DNA from: Dentipellis sp. KUC8613 | Lineage: Eukaryota; Basidiomycota; Agaricomycetes; Russulales; Hericiaceae | DNA: 64,000 nt | NCBI GenBank assembly: GCA_002286715.1 | Contig: NSJX01000007.1 | Location: 127,863-191,862, forward strand | Direction of reading: 5' to 3' | In this document: positions 48,153 to 60,600 of the stretch, piece by piece | Layout: the number at the start of each line of letters is the position of its first letter | Numbering within the stretch: the stretch's first letter is position 1 | The notes under the pieces: generated by a model | Seen by the model: only the letters and a program-made list of their open reading frames with translations | Told to the model about the DNA's origin: nothing | Databases searched by the model: none | Made by a program: the position numbers and the translations under genes

Positions 48153-49276
48153 TCACTGTACCATTTCTTCTTCCAACTTGTATCTTGCGAAGACATGTAT
48201 GTGAGCGAGGCCTGGCACGCTCTGCAATCTCTGAAATCGGGGGTCATATAATGATGGATTTATCAAATAGAGAAGCAAACTCACGGGCGGGTTGACAAAC
48301 CACGCTGTCTCCCACTCCCTCTCATTCCACCTGGCGCACACGAAATTTTGCACTTCGCTACCAACTTCGCGGACTAACTTATTGTCTTCCTCCGTGCCAG
48401 GAGGGCTCCGTGTGAGCGATTTCTCCGTGACGCCCCATTCGGCCAAAGCAGGAAGGCAGGAAGGGAGCGTCGAAGGAGATGGAGGGGGCGAGTCGGGCGA
48501 AAGACCAGTAAACCCCCAAAGACCATCCTGAAGCAGGCGAGGCTGAATAGAAGGGGGCAGGTTTGGTGGAAATATGGGAAGGACCGTCCAAATCAATGTA
48601 TGTTCTATGCTAGCCGGAACTATTTTGAAATTAGTATTCAGAATTAGATAGCGAAATGGGAGCATCGATGCAGACGCACCAGAGTATGGCCAGTCATTCT
48701 GTATAATGCTGATCAAGCTTTCGGAAATGTCAGCTGTAAAATATGGTTTGGCGTCGGGCGGAATTGTGGGGAGTTGCCCCACCACGTTGGTCGGCTGCCC
48801 AGCCGTACCTCCAGGAACCAAGCCCGCCGGCTCCTCGCGGTCTACGGGGGCATTTAGTCCATCCAGTCTGGAATGCAGCTTAGAAAGCGTGTCCGCTTTC
48901 CCCCATTGAAGACGGTAGGATAGAAGGTAGTTCACTATATCAGGTTTATGAGCTTTGAGTCTAGTCTAAGCGCACAGTGGAATGATCATGCTTACCCATC
49001 GACCCGTATTCCGCTTTGATCCCATTAGCCCATGCCTGGTACCGTTTCTGCAGCGTGCGGTCCCGCTTCAAGAGGCCCAAGTCGCTGGCGTGTGAGCGCC
49101 GTGAATAAGCCAAATTCGATCTTTGGGCCACATACTCACCCAGAGTTTACGAAAGTCTTGAGCTGCTGCCATGTGAATTTGGCAGGATAGTAAACAAGAA
49201 GCTCCTCGCGTGTCGGCGGGCCAGACTGAAGAGGTACGTTCGCAGGAGTTAAGTCATCTGATGGGATCACAGTCAT
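48153..49276 (-). CDS. DUF3605 family protein
   Basis: Start ATG at 49276 (MTVIPSDDLTPANVPLQ). Exons 49276-49140, 49084-48996 and a third from 48934, with further introns around the codons before SVPASIEHTLIW and after WFVNPP; the stop is at 48153. Family signatures are YYPAKFTWQQLKTFVNSGDL, YQAWANGIKAEYGSMVNYLL and NDWPYSVPASIEHTLIW, where the last spans an intron. The C-terminal block (VCARWNEREWETAWFVNPP, SVPGLAHIHVFAR) also fits. Proteins with this domain are widespread in fungi; I recall them being annotated as N-acetylglucosamine-induced proteins, but the molecular function is not established. No signal peptide or membrane segment is visible. Confidence 0.8.
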
Positions 49277-49560
49277 CCCGATATGTCAAGTTACTCCGGG
49301 GCCTAGTGAACAGTGGTCAGACGGTGGTATGGAGGAGAGAGCCTGTGGTTGTATCAGATTCGAGGTGACTGGGCAACTGTCCCCATCAGGATTCGAATAA
49401 CGGTGTCTGAGAACGGCAAAAGCCGAGGTGGAAAGATAAGATAACGCGTCACCTTGATCAAGGCTGTTTTGCTGTCATGGTACACAACTTCCCGTGCATT
49501 CAACCCACTCGTATTCGATTGACCGCTCAAGTTTGTCTTGCAGAATCATAACATATTAAT

Positions 49561-50850
49561 ATGCAAAACAGAAAGTCTCGTACTTCTACGCAAACCATAC
49601 GAGGCGGAGGCAAGAGAGGGAACGCCGGTTCTCGCCTTCGACAAGCCAACAATAGCGTCGACCGTCTCGCCGCAGATTTTGGAAATATACTCTCTGTCAG
49701 CCGAAGTAGTGGGCTGGATAGAGGCGGAGATGCGTGAGTAGCCCCCATCTGACGACAATTCGCGTTTGACGTGTTGGCCGAACTTGTCCTTAGGTTAAAA
49801 TCCCATGAAACGCAAGAAGCTTATAGGAAGTACATTCAGGAGAAAGTGAGTGCATTTCGCCAACTCTAGGATTATGGCGTGACGGGAGACGTGTCGGACA
49901 GCTAGTGGAGTATTGGACGCGGTATCAGGGCGGTAAACACTTGTCCGAGGCAGACGTGAAACAGAAGGCGGAGGTAGAAGGGAACATCATGATTCTGTTT
50001 CGTACGTGCCAGCGCGATACAACCAGGGATTTATCTGGCTAATATTAGTCTAGGAAAACTACGTGAAGGCATTGCTTCTACAGAAAGAACAGACTCGTTC
50101 TCCTTTGAAGGTCTGTTATCGCCTGGACACGTTCCACAACACTCGATTCATCTTTGTTTTATAGTCTACGAGACCTCCCTCTACCTATCTGTCATCTTTT
50201 TCACCCCAGAGCAAACGAACGCCATCGCATCTCATCTCATATCAAATCTTCCCACCTACAAACTGGCGGATTCCTTTGCTGATGCTTGCGTCCTTGTCTC
50301 TCTTGTGGATGCTTTGGTCGTCTCTCACCCCTCGCAACAACTATACTTAGATCGGCTTAAATCAGGCCCCATCCCCTATTTGCTCCACGGCCATGCAGAC
50401 TTGTGGATCCAAGCGGTCACACGCTGCCTACGTCGACAAGAATATCGAGCCCTCGATAAGCTCACACGATCGTCAGCAGTCGATAACCTGGTGTCCTCGT
50501 TATTAGGCACCCCACCATCGCACTCTCAGGATTCAGGCTCATCATCATCTCCTGTCGTCACCGTTGTGCTCGTGCGGCAAAATCTGGTGCGACTAGCAAT
50601 TGATGCTCTTGTCCATCGGTTACGGGAAAAAGCTAGGATCCTTGCCTGGCGAATCTTCCGCAGCGCGTATCGAGAATTCAAACTTCCCGTGCTCGATACT
50701 CGCACATGGCTCGCTACCGGACTGCTTCTAGGTGATGGCAAATCTGACGATGATCCAGTGGATCCATGGTTGTCGCAGGCAGCAAGTAGCGGTGAGGTAG
50801 AAAGGAAGGCGGATGCGGAAGGTCACTGGGTCATCAAGATACGAAGGTAG
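49561..50850 (+). CDS. Conserved hypothetical helical protein
   Basis: Exons 49561-49733, 49794-49845, 49902-50001, 50054-50110 and 50165-50850 join in frame. The N-terminus MQNRKSRTSTQTIRGGGKRG is basic and low in complexity. Conserved-looking helical segments follow: KYIQEKLVEYWTRYQGGKHL, MILFRKLREGIASTERTDSF, VYETSLYLSVIFFTPEQTNA and IDALVHRLREKARILAWRIF. The overall pattern of charged amphipathic helices recalls SAC3/GANP or PCI-type scaffold proteins, but I cannot assign a family with confidence. Another frame across the first exon reads longer upstream, but it meets a stop after splicing, so the ATG at 49561 was chosen. It lies between housekeeping genes and is convergent with the RanGAP gene. 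Confidence 0.65.
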
Positions 50851-51102
50851 CGTAACAATAAGTTGTCTCCGTCGATGCTACCTGTGCATGGTAATTACAT
50901 CGGGTCCGACCGTGTAGACTCACTAATGCACAAAATATTCAGTTGTTTGGTGGTATTCGTTGTCAGTACAACTAGAAGATGAATGAGGAATGCTACAATT
51001 GACTATTACTCTACTGCTGGTATCTGGTCAACCCAAGTGCCCCCAAATGGATAGATGATGAGAGAAAGGAAGGAATGGAAAGAGGGCATAAATGCCACAA
51101 AT

Positions 51103-52321
51103 TCAGTTGATGGTGACTTTGTCCAAGAGATCTGCCAACGCATCCGCCGCCTTGTCCGTGTCGCTCTTCTCTGCTTCCGGCTTCTCGGGCTTGACCTCAT
51201 CCTCACCCTCATCCTCTGCTTCTGCTTCGTCCTCGTCCTCTTCCTCATCCTCGTCGTCCAGAAGGAATTTCCCTCCCCTCGACTTGAGGTTATCCAGCAA
51301 TGTTTGAATACCCTCGTCGTCTTCTTCAACTTCGTTCCATTGGAACTCTAGAATATTGACTTGCTTCAAGTGAGTGCCGATGGCTTCCGCAAGTACAGCA
51401 GCCGTCTTTCCCTCCAGATTGTTGTTCTGCAGCTGAAGGATACGGAGAAGTGGATTGGAACCTGTCGCAAGGACCTCGATTGTACGCGGCACCTCGCCTT
51501 CAGCTGAGAGTACGCAGTCGGAGAAATTGAGAGTGTGGAGAGATGGCCAATGCGGGAGCGCCTCAGCGAACGCTTGGGAGCCCTCCTCCGAGAATGTATT
51601 GTCCTGCAGATCCAGATGCTCCAGATCAACGTTCTTCGCCAGACCGCTTGCTAGCGCCTTGATACCCTCCATCCTAATTCCATTCTGAGGCATGCGCACC
51701 TCCCTGAGGGTGCCATGAGCAGCAAAGGCGTCCGCCCACGCAGGTGCGCTGCCGTTCTCCAAGCGATTGCGGCCGCAGATCACGACACGCAGATTGCTAA
51801 CCTTCCCTTCCTTCTTGCTCAGTTCGGCAGATTTCCGGAGCGCATCTGCGATAATTGCACCTCCAGCAGGACCGAGCCCGTTGTTATTAAGCTTCAGGAT
51901 TTGGAAAGATCGGTTCTGAGTGAGGAATGGGACCATGGGATCGACGGAGCGGCCGCCGAACGCATTGTCGGAGAGATCAATCTCAACGAGAGACGTCTTG
52001 TCGATGAGAGCATCGCAAATGGCTGACAGAGCCTGAGGGATTTCTGAAATGAGACGTCCCGTAAAAATATCAGCGAAGTCGGCGACCTATGGGCAGAGGA
52101 TCAGTTGAAGTATCGGCATTAGTGGTCAGTATACTCACCTTAAGAGCGGTCGCCTTCTGGAGGAATTCCGCTAGAGCCTGTGACGCTTCCACTCCGATCG
52201 TGTTGCCTCCAAAATGAATCTCCTCGAGTTTTGCGGGGTCCGAGTCGCGGAGATGTGGCTCAATGTCCTGCCGGCTGTCCAGCTTCAGCCCCTTGCCATG
52301 GAGTGAGAGAATGGTGGCCAT
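51103..52321 (-). CDS. RNA1: Ran GTPase-activating protein (RanGAP/Rna1), leucine-rich repeat
   Basis: Exons 52321-52139 and 52086-51103 give 388 residues. The N-terminus MATILSLHGKGLKLDSRQDI leads into leucine-rich repeats of the RanGAP kind, with units such as LVEIDLSDNAFGGRSVDP, FQILKLNNNGLGPAGG, RVVICGRNRLENGS, LREVRMPQNGIRMEGI, LEHLDLQDNTFSEEGS and LRILQLQNNNLEGKTA. The GRNRLENGS loop carries the conserved Arg and Asn region used to stimulate Ran. A long acidic tail of Asp/Glu (about the last 60 residues) ends in a short helix ALADLLDKVTIN, as in fungal Rna1. The protein makes Ran hydrolyse GTP in the cytoplasm and so sets the direction of nuclear transport. It is convergent with the gene ending at 50850. 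Confidence 0.95.
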
Positions 52322-52828
52322 GTTCTAAGGTTGATGTCAGTTTATGGTGGCGTGAAGGCAGAAAATCAAAGCTCGAAAGTTGCGGATAGTGTAGCTATCT
52401 GATTAAACTGTGCCGCAACCTAGTCACTTCGCGAAATTTCGAGAAAGGTGAGGCGCGTCGGACACGTGATCTATCCTAGGACTCAGTTGGTCGCGTTCGC
52501 GTCGTTGTCGTCGTCGCCAACTAGCACCGTACCCGAAGGGAGGAAACAGGTATACGAAGGATTCCGGATTTAAACTCGCCTTTCTGCGCGCTATATACAA
52601 AAATTACGGGAAGACACCAAGGCGTGAATATATAAATTTGTCGATGAGTGGCAAGGATCAGTCGATGTAGTAGTGTAGGAATATAGACATAGAACTCTAG
52701 TATGCAAATATGTGTCAATGAATGGGTTCCGTGATACATGGTTGTCAATTGTGTCAAAAAATGAGATACATGATCCTAGTCTTGTTACACGGCGCGCGCA
52801 GAGCAGCGCCTATATTTGTGATGGTCCT
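52322..52828. other. Intergenic region
   Basis: About 500 bases holding the RanGAP promoter and the 3' region of the decarboxylase. A short GTC/GTT-rich run lies near 52497-52519. Nothing else was recognised. Confidence 0.5.
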
Positions 52829-55800
52829 CTATTGGTGTGTCGACGTCGGATGGAGTGAGAATTGTGAGAATTGACGCTGAGCCAGTGCCGTGTCCCATAT
52901 ATCCCTCCAGCCTGCGTGTCCATGAGTCGTATCGCCTGCTTCCGCAGTGCTGGAGGGTTCATATCCGCGGAACATCGGGTGGTCCTGCGACCTCGGGCCC
53001 GCGCTGTTATTGAGTGGCATCCTCCTCTTGGGAACATGGGATGCGATTATGGGCGTATCAGTGTTGATCATGACGGAATCAATGAATATACTATCCCCGA
53101 GAGTGACAGAGCCGAATGCAATAGGTGACTCCAGACCGGTGACGAGACCCGGGCCCAGTGCTTGGGCGCTGTGATGGTCGTGGTATATGGTGACACCATG
53201 CTTGACTCCTGGGCGAAAGAAAGAAGGCCGATGGTCGGCTGAGAATGGCTGAAGGAGATGTTCAGGTATCATGTCCATGACTGCGATGAGACCTCGCTGG
53301 AGACCGTTGGCGAATGTGGCTGCGTCGATATTTGGGAGCTCGATATGAACGTCGTTGGCGGTGAGTTGGGCATTTGGAGCATGCAGGAGGATGTGATCCA
53401 GATGCATTTCGTCCAACGTCCCGTAGAGATAAAATGGCATTTTGGTGGGATACGATAAGTCAAGATGTCGCGTAGCAAGGGAGCGGTTCTTGACGACCGA
53501 GATGTGGGAGATTAGACAGGTAGCGATATCCTCAGTTCTAGTACGTGAGGTCAGTAGCAACATTTGGGGCTCACATGACTGGTGTACGTACCCATTGTGA
53601 GTTGATTTTGAAATTCGTCCTCGGAACGACTTCTTCTGTACAATGGTCGATAGCTCCTCTTCCTGAAGGGTAGATACGATGAAGATGGCCGACGGGTCTT
53701 TATTCTTAGCGTCCAGGTACTTTTGCTTCTCCATCGGGGGTAATTCGGCACTCATGATGCATTGGCGACGTTGACTCGCGCTACTGAAGCATGGCATGTG
53801 AACAAGATGTACTTGACATGACCCTTGGAGAATGAAAGCGTGGAGGGCAGGGACCGCCTGATTTCTCTGCTGCGAAATCTATCCGTCGCCGAATTCAGGA
53901 AGCGGAAGACGAGGAAAAGAACGGGTCGCTGCACACCTTATACTCTTCTTCAGCAGTTCCCATGAATGCGTCCGCCAGAACCGACTCGAAATTGCCACGC
54001 GACGAGAATGGAGACATAGAGACATTCACTAGGACGAAGAGGTCCCCGTCGCCAAGGAGGCCAAGACGCCGCTTGAAGTTTGTCAGACAGCTGCCGTACT
54101 CTTTCTGGGAAAAGATAGTCGACATGAGAACAACTTTGCGATCGTTTGGATTGTCCGCTAGTTTATGGAACGACAACTTCTCGTAAATCCTAGCGTTAAG
54201 ATAGTTCGCCTCCGTAATGTCCGTGTTGACCTTGCCGTCGATTCGAAAGTTGCACGCAAAGGCATTGACCACTAGATCCGAGCCCAAGATTTTCAACAGA
54301 GCACACGCCATTGGATCTTGTGCAAGTTCGTTTCGACTCCGAGAGAGGATGAGGTCACGTATGTACCGCCTTTCTTCGTCAATCGCTTGAGGCGATGGGT
54401 CGGCCGACCTTTCACTAGGAAGCATGCGGAATGGGACCACGAGGAGGTCCGGGTGGTCCAAGGATATCGTAGCCCAGTGAGCGTACATCTATCAAAATCA
54501 GATTCCATTCAGAAAGAACAAGGAGCTTATTGATCAAATGCCGCGCACCTTGAGGCCCGTAAAGATAGACTCTCCTAAAAGGAAGCCATAGCCACCTTTG
54601 TGAAGACCAATGACCTCATGACCGAGCCATGCCGCGACGGGCGCGGCACCGGGTTTACTGCGAAAGGCATATTTCATGCTGCGGATCTTCTGAAGAGAGT
54701 TATGGATACAACGTACCTTCCTTCTATCCCATACACGCCCATCTTTGAAGCGCCATCCTCGGGCGAGTCGATGACAGGGCTTGTCCATGTCACAAGATAC
54801 CTGAGGCGGCCGTCACGATAGCACAAACTCCCTGCAGGATAGGGAACATAACCGCTCTTGTGAGGATCAATAGTAACCGAATCGGCGAAGCGAAGGTGAC
54901 GCAACTCCCTTTCCGTGTGAGAGCTCACAAAGAGGAGGGGGTCGTCAAGGCTGTTGGAAGTATCCTGAGAGGCAGGATTAGGCACGAGCATTGACGTAAA
55001 GTATCCTCCCCAGGCGGCGTCCGCATGTATTAGAAAAGACAGTCCGCGGCGCTGGTACTTCTTTCGCAGCGCGAGAATTTGAGATAAAGGGTCCACTGCA
55101 CCATGTTCAGTTGTTCCCATGATCGCTACCACGGCAAAGACGGCTTGGTGACGCTGCAGGCACTGGGCCAAGAGTGAATCAAGAGCTTCACAGTCCATGC
55201 GGGCCGATACATCGACAGGAACACCAATCAAATTCTGGGAACCTATGCCAGTTATCGCTGAATAGGCGAATCAGTTCAATAAAAGTCAGATATTCGAGAT
55301 GCACGTACCAGCGCCTTTTGGCCATGAATAATGGGCAGTCTTGCTGACAACATACTGGGGAGGCTGCTGAATCCCGAAGTATGCCTCCAGCTCGTGTCTA
55401 CCGGTTGTTTGAATGAGGTATCTTCTCATAATGCAATGGACAGATTGTGGAGATATGCCAAATTCGGCGGAAAGACGGGCAGGAAGGCTGACGATCTCGT
55501 CGGGAGTCAGATTTAGAAGTTCCCAAGGATCGCAGTCGATCAGCAGCTTCTCGCGCCCTGTACACAGCTTCACCTTGACGTGCGCCGCCATAAAAGCGAG
55601 AGTTGGCTCGCTGTCGATTGCACGCCTCAAGGACAGTGGGTAAAACTTCAAATTACGTGCTAAGAGACGTCAGTTAGTAACAACCCTCCGTCACAGAACA
55701 GTGCAGCCACATACCGACCCTAGGACCCCACATATTCGAGACACCGGACGTCAGCGGCCGAGATCATTAATTTGTAAAGAGGCAACAGACCTACCACATG

Positions 55801-56531
55801 GATTCAAGGTTGGCCACGGAGCCGTCACAGGTGATATGACCCCATGGCGTAGGTCCACAGTTCCGATCCTCGGGAGGCTGTACATCAAAGCCAAGCATAC
55901 CGCATAGCTGCTGGCCGACGTCAAACTCGATGATACTGGTCAAGGGACTGCCTTCGACCGCGACGTTGTTCGGGTTATACATAAGTGCCATGAGATATCC
56001 GAGCGTAGCAGGCATTGACACGTCGTTCAGCATGTGTGCCATATATCGCGGGGAAAAGAATGGTACACTATGCTGTGGAAGAAGGGCAGAGAGGAAGTTG
56101 ATATTCGTCTCCAGTTTCGACATACTTGTCTTGAAAACAGAAGACGAGACGGTCTCTTCGTTTATGAAGTTCTGTCATATACAGTTGAGTACGAGTCTTC
56201 GCAATTGATGATAATGAAAAGAGCTTGCCTTGTCTTCGGGAAAATAATCTCTTCTACAACGAATCAGATCGTCGAGTATCGTCTCCACAAACTTTTTGAA
56301 GCAAGCGCCATTCTCAGCCTTGGGCCCCAAGAACCAGGCACCGGCGGCCTCATGGGCTTCTCGCAAAGATTCCGCAAAGGCGTCTGGAGCAGATGTAGAG
56401 CAGCGCACTGGATCGATGACAGTCGTCGGACAAGGAAGCCTTTCGACCATTGTGCGGACCGAGGGCGGCGTGGTGGAGCTAAGAGAGGGAGGACTACGGC
56501 TTTTAATAAAGTCGATGCGTATAAAAAGCAT
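52829..56531 (-). CDS. PLP-dependent aromatic amino acid decarboxylase-like protein with C-terminal extension
   Basis: Exons 56531-56229, 56171-55795, 55719-55715, 55659-55309, 55257-54717, 54657-54549, 54488-53937, 53869-53592 and 53537-52829 give about 1074 residues, or 1047 if the later ATG at 56450 is used. The group II decarboxylase fold shows GAWFLGPKAENG, SVPFFSPRYMAHMLNDVSMP, GVPVDVSARMD, the cofactor motif HADAAWGG and the PLP lysine K479 in SVTIDPHKSGYVPYP, then [15 protein letters not shown]. Beyond the decarboxylase domain a further 350 or so residues follow (for example MPFYLYGTLDEMHLDHILLH and SVTLGDSIFIDSVMIN). Basidiomycete non-canonical aromatic amino acid decarboxylases have this layout, so tyrosine, phenylalanine or tryptophan is a likely substrate (inference). 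One intron appears to be GC-AG and one exon is 5 bases long. It is divergent from midasin. Confidence 0.85.
55715..55719 (-). other. Predicted 5-base microexon in the decarboxylase gene
   Basis: The bases GGTCG (minus strand) lie between TCCTAG and GTATGT. Using them joins ESMW to VARNLKFYPLSL in frame; skipping them puts a stop directly after the junction. Confidence 0.6.
56172..56228 (-). other. Probable GC-AG intron in the decarboxylase gene
   Basis: The exon ends after codons for FPEDK and the intron starts GCAAGC and ends TGACAG, 57 bases, with CTCAAC as a possible branch site. Removing it joins FPEDK to NFINEETVSSSVF in frame, which suits the family. Without removal the frame meets a stop. 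Confidence 0.7.
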
Positions 56532-57659
56532 ACCAAGACGGTCCGATTTCTGTAAGCAGAATTTTAAGGTCCGGGTGGGAAGAAGCTCTTCTCAGATGCA
56601 GGGTTCCCAAGAGCGCCGTGAAGATCCATTCTAGGGCACTGGAGTTTCCCGTCTGACTACACGGGTAAACAGGACGTCAGTCCCGTCGCCATCAAATAGA
56701 AGCTGATACACCAATCTAGCAGGTGCAGCAAGCAATGCCGCCGCTGTTGCATGTACTGCCAACCGTATGCCAGACTCCCTAAGTCTGATCAATCAGTTAG
56801 GGGCGATACACTCCTGCATTGAACGGGGTAATAATCAGATACCGTAACATCAAAGTATGCGTCGCGATACTTCAGATACCTTGCGTCCTTGTCGTATCCA
56901 CCGTGTTGCGTTGGCAAGCTCTGCGATACTTTAAACCGTCGAGACAGGTCTACGGGCGAATTATCAAGGTGGCCCCGCTCAAGCACGCGGGCGACAAAAC
57001 CAAACACGATGACAGAATTGATAACGCCCTTTGGAAACGCATGGGCGCGATGATAGACTGCACCCGAAACTGAGAAACAACCCTGTCTTGGTGCGATGTT
57101 CGGTACCTCGGCCGACATATCAGAACACCATCACATCCAAGATCCAAACACGTCGGCCTGTCAATATACTTGACTCCCAACACTGACCCGTTGGTGGGCC
57201 ACAAGATCTATATACTCCGTTGTAGCCCTAGGCCTGTGGCGTAGAGCCATCATGGGCGATTCGTCGTGGGCATCGTGAGAATTGGAAATCTGACGCACTT
57301 GAGTCCCGTATGAGCTTGAAATTATGCAATGTGATTATGGTCAACTTGATGTTGGTGAAGGATGCTACTTGAACTGGAGGCGCAAACATGTACGTGGTGG
57401 CAAGTGCGGACGCTCTGAGTCTGAGTCGGAGCCTCGGAGGCCTTCGAATTCTGGCGATCACACATACCATCTTATCTTATCTGATAGGTCAGCGGCCAGA
57501 AACTTTCGCGAACGGGTCGCCGCTCTCTCATATCGAGCGACCAAGGTATTGCCTTCCGGCTACCACACTCCATTTCTCAGGTCGAGCTGGTGGTAACCAG
57601 TCAGAAGTTGTTTGCGTTGGTGACGACCGGATGCTGTCTCGACAATCCTTCACCTCACG
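56532..57659. promoter_or_regulatory. Divergent intergenic region, decarboxylase and midasin
   Basis: 1.1 kb between two start codons pointing outward, so both promoters lie here. No gene was recognised; the open frames are short. A small upstream exon of either gene cannot be excluded. Confidence 0.45.
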
Positions 57660-60600
57660 ATGCCCTCTCTTACGTTTCGAAATCCACTGGCCCTGAAGCT
57701 CGAGCAGCAGGTCGCCGCTCTGGCCTCTTTTTTGCCTCAGGGATCAAATCATATTCGGGCGCTTCATGGATGCAACTCTTTCCAGCAACTCTTGACGACA
57801 TTATCACAACTTCTAGTCGTGCCTTCTCTAACGGCGGCCGTTGCGTCTGTGTTCAGACCACTCCTCTTCGATCTCTGCGCGCGCCTGCTAGATGACAATA
57901 CCCAATTGGAACGGAAACTCAGTGCGCTGTGTTTTCTTCTCCAACCAGACGAAGAGCTTTACCCGTATGGACTCTCGCCTCATAGCTATCTATGTTTTCG
58001 CTAACGTGTTGTCCATAGCATTTTCTACGAATTCATCCGGCGTCACGTACCAGAGTCAGGCCCGTTGGCTTTCGTGCTTGAATATGAAAACTCAAGCACC
58101 ATTCCTTCGGAGTCTTTGCAGTGTATTCTGCTCGCGTACTATCGGATCCTTCAAGCAAACAGGGAGCTGCCTCGTCAGCTTCGCTGGCCATTGTCTCCCT
58201 TTTCAAGACTGATATGGGAACCACACCCTGATAACGGAGTGCGCTTCTTAGCCATCCGCTGCTATGCTCTTCAGAGTGGGATGGGTGAGGGTGAGCGCGG
58301 GACGTTGGAGGAGGAGGTTGTGGGCAAGGACTCAGAGGTAGATTGTCCCCTGGTCTTTGGCCAAAATATCAATGGCGAGGTTAATATCGTCGACGGATGG
58401 ATATTACCCATATTGGAGGCGAGGAGGATATGGGAATGTCGGGAGGCTATTGCAGCTGACACTCAAAATTATTTTACTGAAGACCATACTAATGTCATAG
58501 AGGATTCTGACTTGAGGTTCGTGCTTCTGCTGCTTTGTTTATTATCCGATTCTGACGTATTGTCTCAGCCACTTTGTCACTAATATTCATGGAATCCTCA
58601 TGTTCCGCTCGTCCAATTCTGTCGCCTCGGAATCTGGACTTATCCCTACGCCAACGACCGTCGAAGCTCTGCGTAGCATTGCTTTGAGGCTTTCCCTGCG
58701 GTTACCCATTCTGTTGACGTCTGCTCCATCTGCCGGAAAGTCCCTCCTCCTGAGTCACCTGGCTGGCATACTGCATCCCGATGTGAAGAATCAAATAATC
58801 ACAATTGCTCTCGCTGACACCTCTCTTGACCCTCGATCTCTATTGGGCTCCTACATCTCTTCCCCAACAAACCCTGGTACGTTCGAGTGGAAGGAAGGGG
58901 TGCTGGTCCGCGCCATGAGAGAGGGTAGATGGGTGTTATTGGAGGATATCGACAGGGCGAGCAATGAAGTGCTCGGCACCCTCAAGCCCCTCGTGCAATC
59001 TATGGGTCTGGACAAGTGGGTCGGAGGAAGGGCGAAGTTGGAGATTCCCGGCCGAGGAGCTATCGTCGCGGACGAGAGCTTCGCCATCTTCGCAACGCGG
59101 TCACTTCCGCCGTCGCGCAACGGTGTCTTCCCCAAGGCTGCATTTTTTGGATCTCACAAGTTCGATGAAGTAGTCTTGCGTACGCCCAGCCCGGAGGAAC
59201 TGCGTCTTATACTCGACTCAAAGTTTCCGAGATTGTCCGGGCCTGCTGTGTCGGGCATTATCAGACTCTGGGAAGGCGTCAAGAACCTGGGATCCGCACC
59301 GTCAAGTCGCCAAGTCGGGCTCCGCGAGCTGGAGAGGTTCTGTGTTCGCATCAATGCTCTCCTACCCACTTCATATCAGCCTATGCAGATTGACGCGGAT
59401 GCTGAGACTGAAGTGGAAGGACCGCACACGCTTCCTTTGGTAATCGCTAACCCTACTCTGCGCGAAGAAATTTACTTGGAAGCAAGGGACGTCTTCTTTG
59501 GCGCAGGTGCTCTTACGGCCGCGTCAAGTGCGCATATGGAAGCTATCGCAGCGATCACCGCGGAACACCTCGCATTGTCTCCCCAGCAGCGAGACTGGGT
59601 CTTGACTGGACGTGTCCCGGAGTTTGAGGTCGAGAAGGATGTCAACGGGCGGAACCTCGCCGTGCGCGTCGGACATGTCAGACTCCCCGCTCGCCGTAAG
59701 AATATCGAGATCGCGACACACTCTATGTCAAGACCGTTCGCAATGCATCGCCCGGCCGTCATTCTGCTATCGCGTATAGCGACGGCCATCTCTCTTTCCG
59801 AGCCAATTCTGTTGACTGGAGAGACAGGCACTGGAAAAACGAGTCTGGTCACACATGTCGCGTCCTTACTGAATCGACCCCTCATCTCTTTGAACCTTTC
59901 GCAACAAAGCGAGTCTTCGGACCTTCTGGGCGGTTTCAAACCCGTCGATGCGCGTGTCCCTGGCTCAGAACTCCAAGAGCAGTTCCTGGAACTGTTCAGG
60001 GGGACGTTCAGTGCCAAGAAGAACGCGAAGTTCGAGGAGTCTGTTCGCAAGGCAGTTCAGGAAGGAAAGTGGAAAAGAGCTGTCGGCCTGTGGAAGGAGA
60101 GTGCTCGGATGGCAAAAGATAGGATACGCGCCAAGTTGGCCGAATCCACAGAGTGAGCTTTTTTTACGTTTCGTGATTCTTCCGAAGATCTTACCAATAT
60201 CTACAGGGTTGACGGCACGAAGGACGAGCTCGACTCTGAGGCGCCCCGGAAGCGTAGAAAAACGGACGCCGTCAATCTCGCGGCATCCGAGGCGCGCTGG
60301 CTCGCGTTCGAGCAGGGTGTTACTAGCTTCGAAATCCAACACGTGCAAGGGAAGAGTAAACTAGCGTTCAGCTTTGTAGAAGGACCGTTGGTCAAAGCAT
60401 TGCGTTCGGGTGACTGGTGAGCATGTCACACTCGGGCTTTGAATTGTTCGCTAATCGTAACTACGCAGGGTCTTACTAGATGAGATCAATCTCGCAAGCC
60501 CTGAGACACTTGAAGCAGTTTCTGGTCTTCTTCAGAGCCCGACTGCCTCGATTACTCTGACTGAGCAAGGATCCTTGGAACCTGTGGCTCGTCATCCTGA

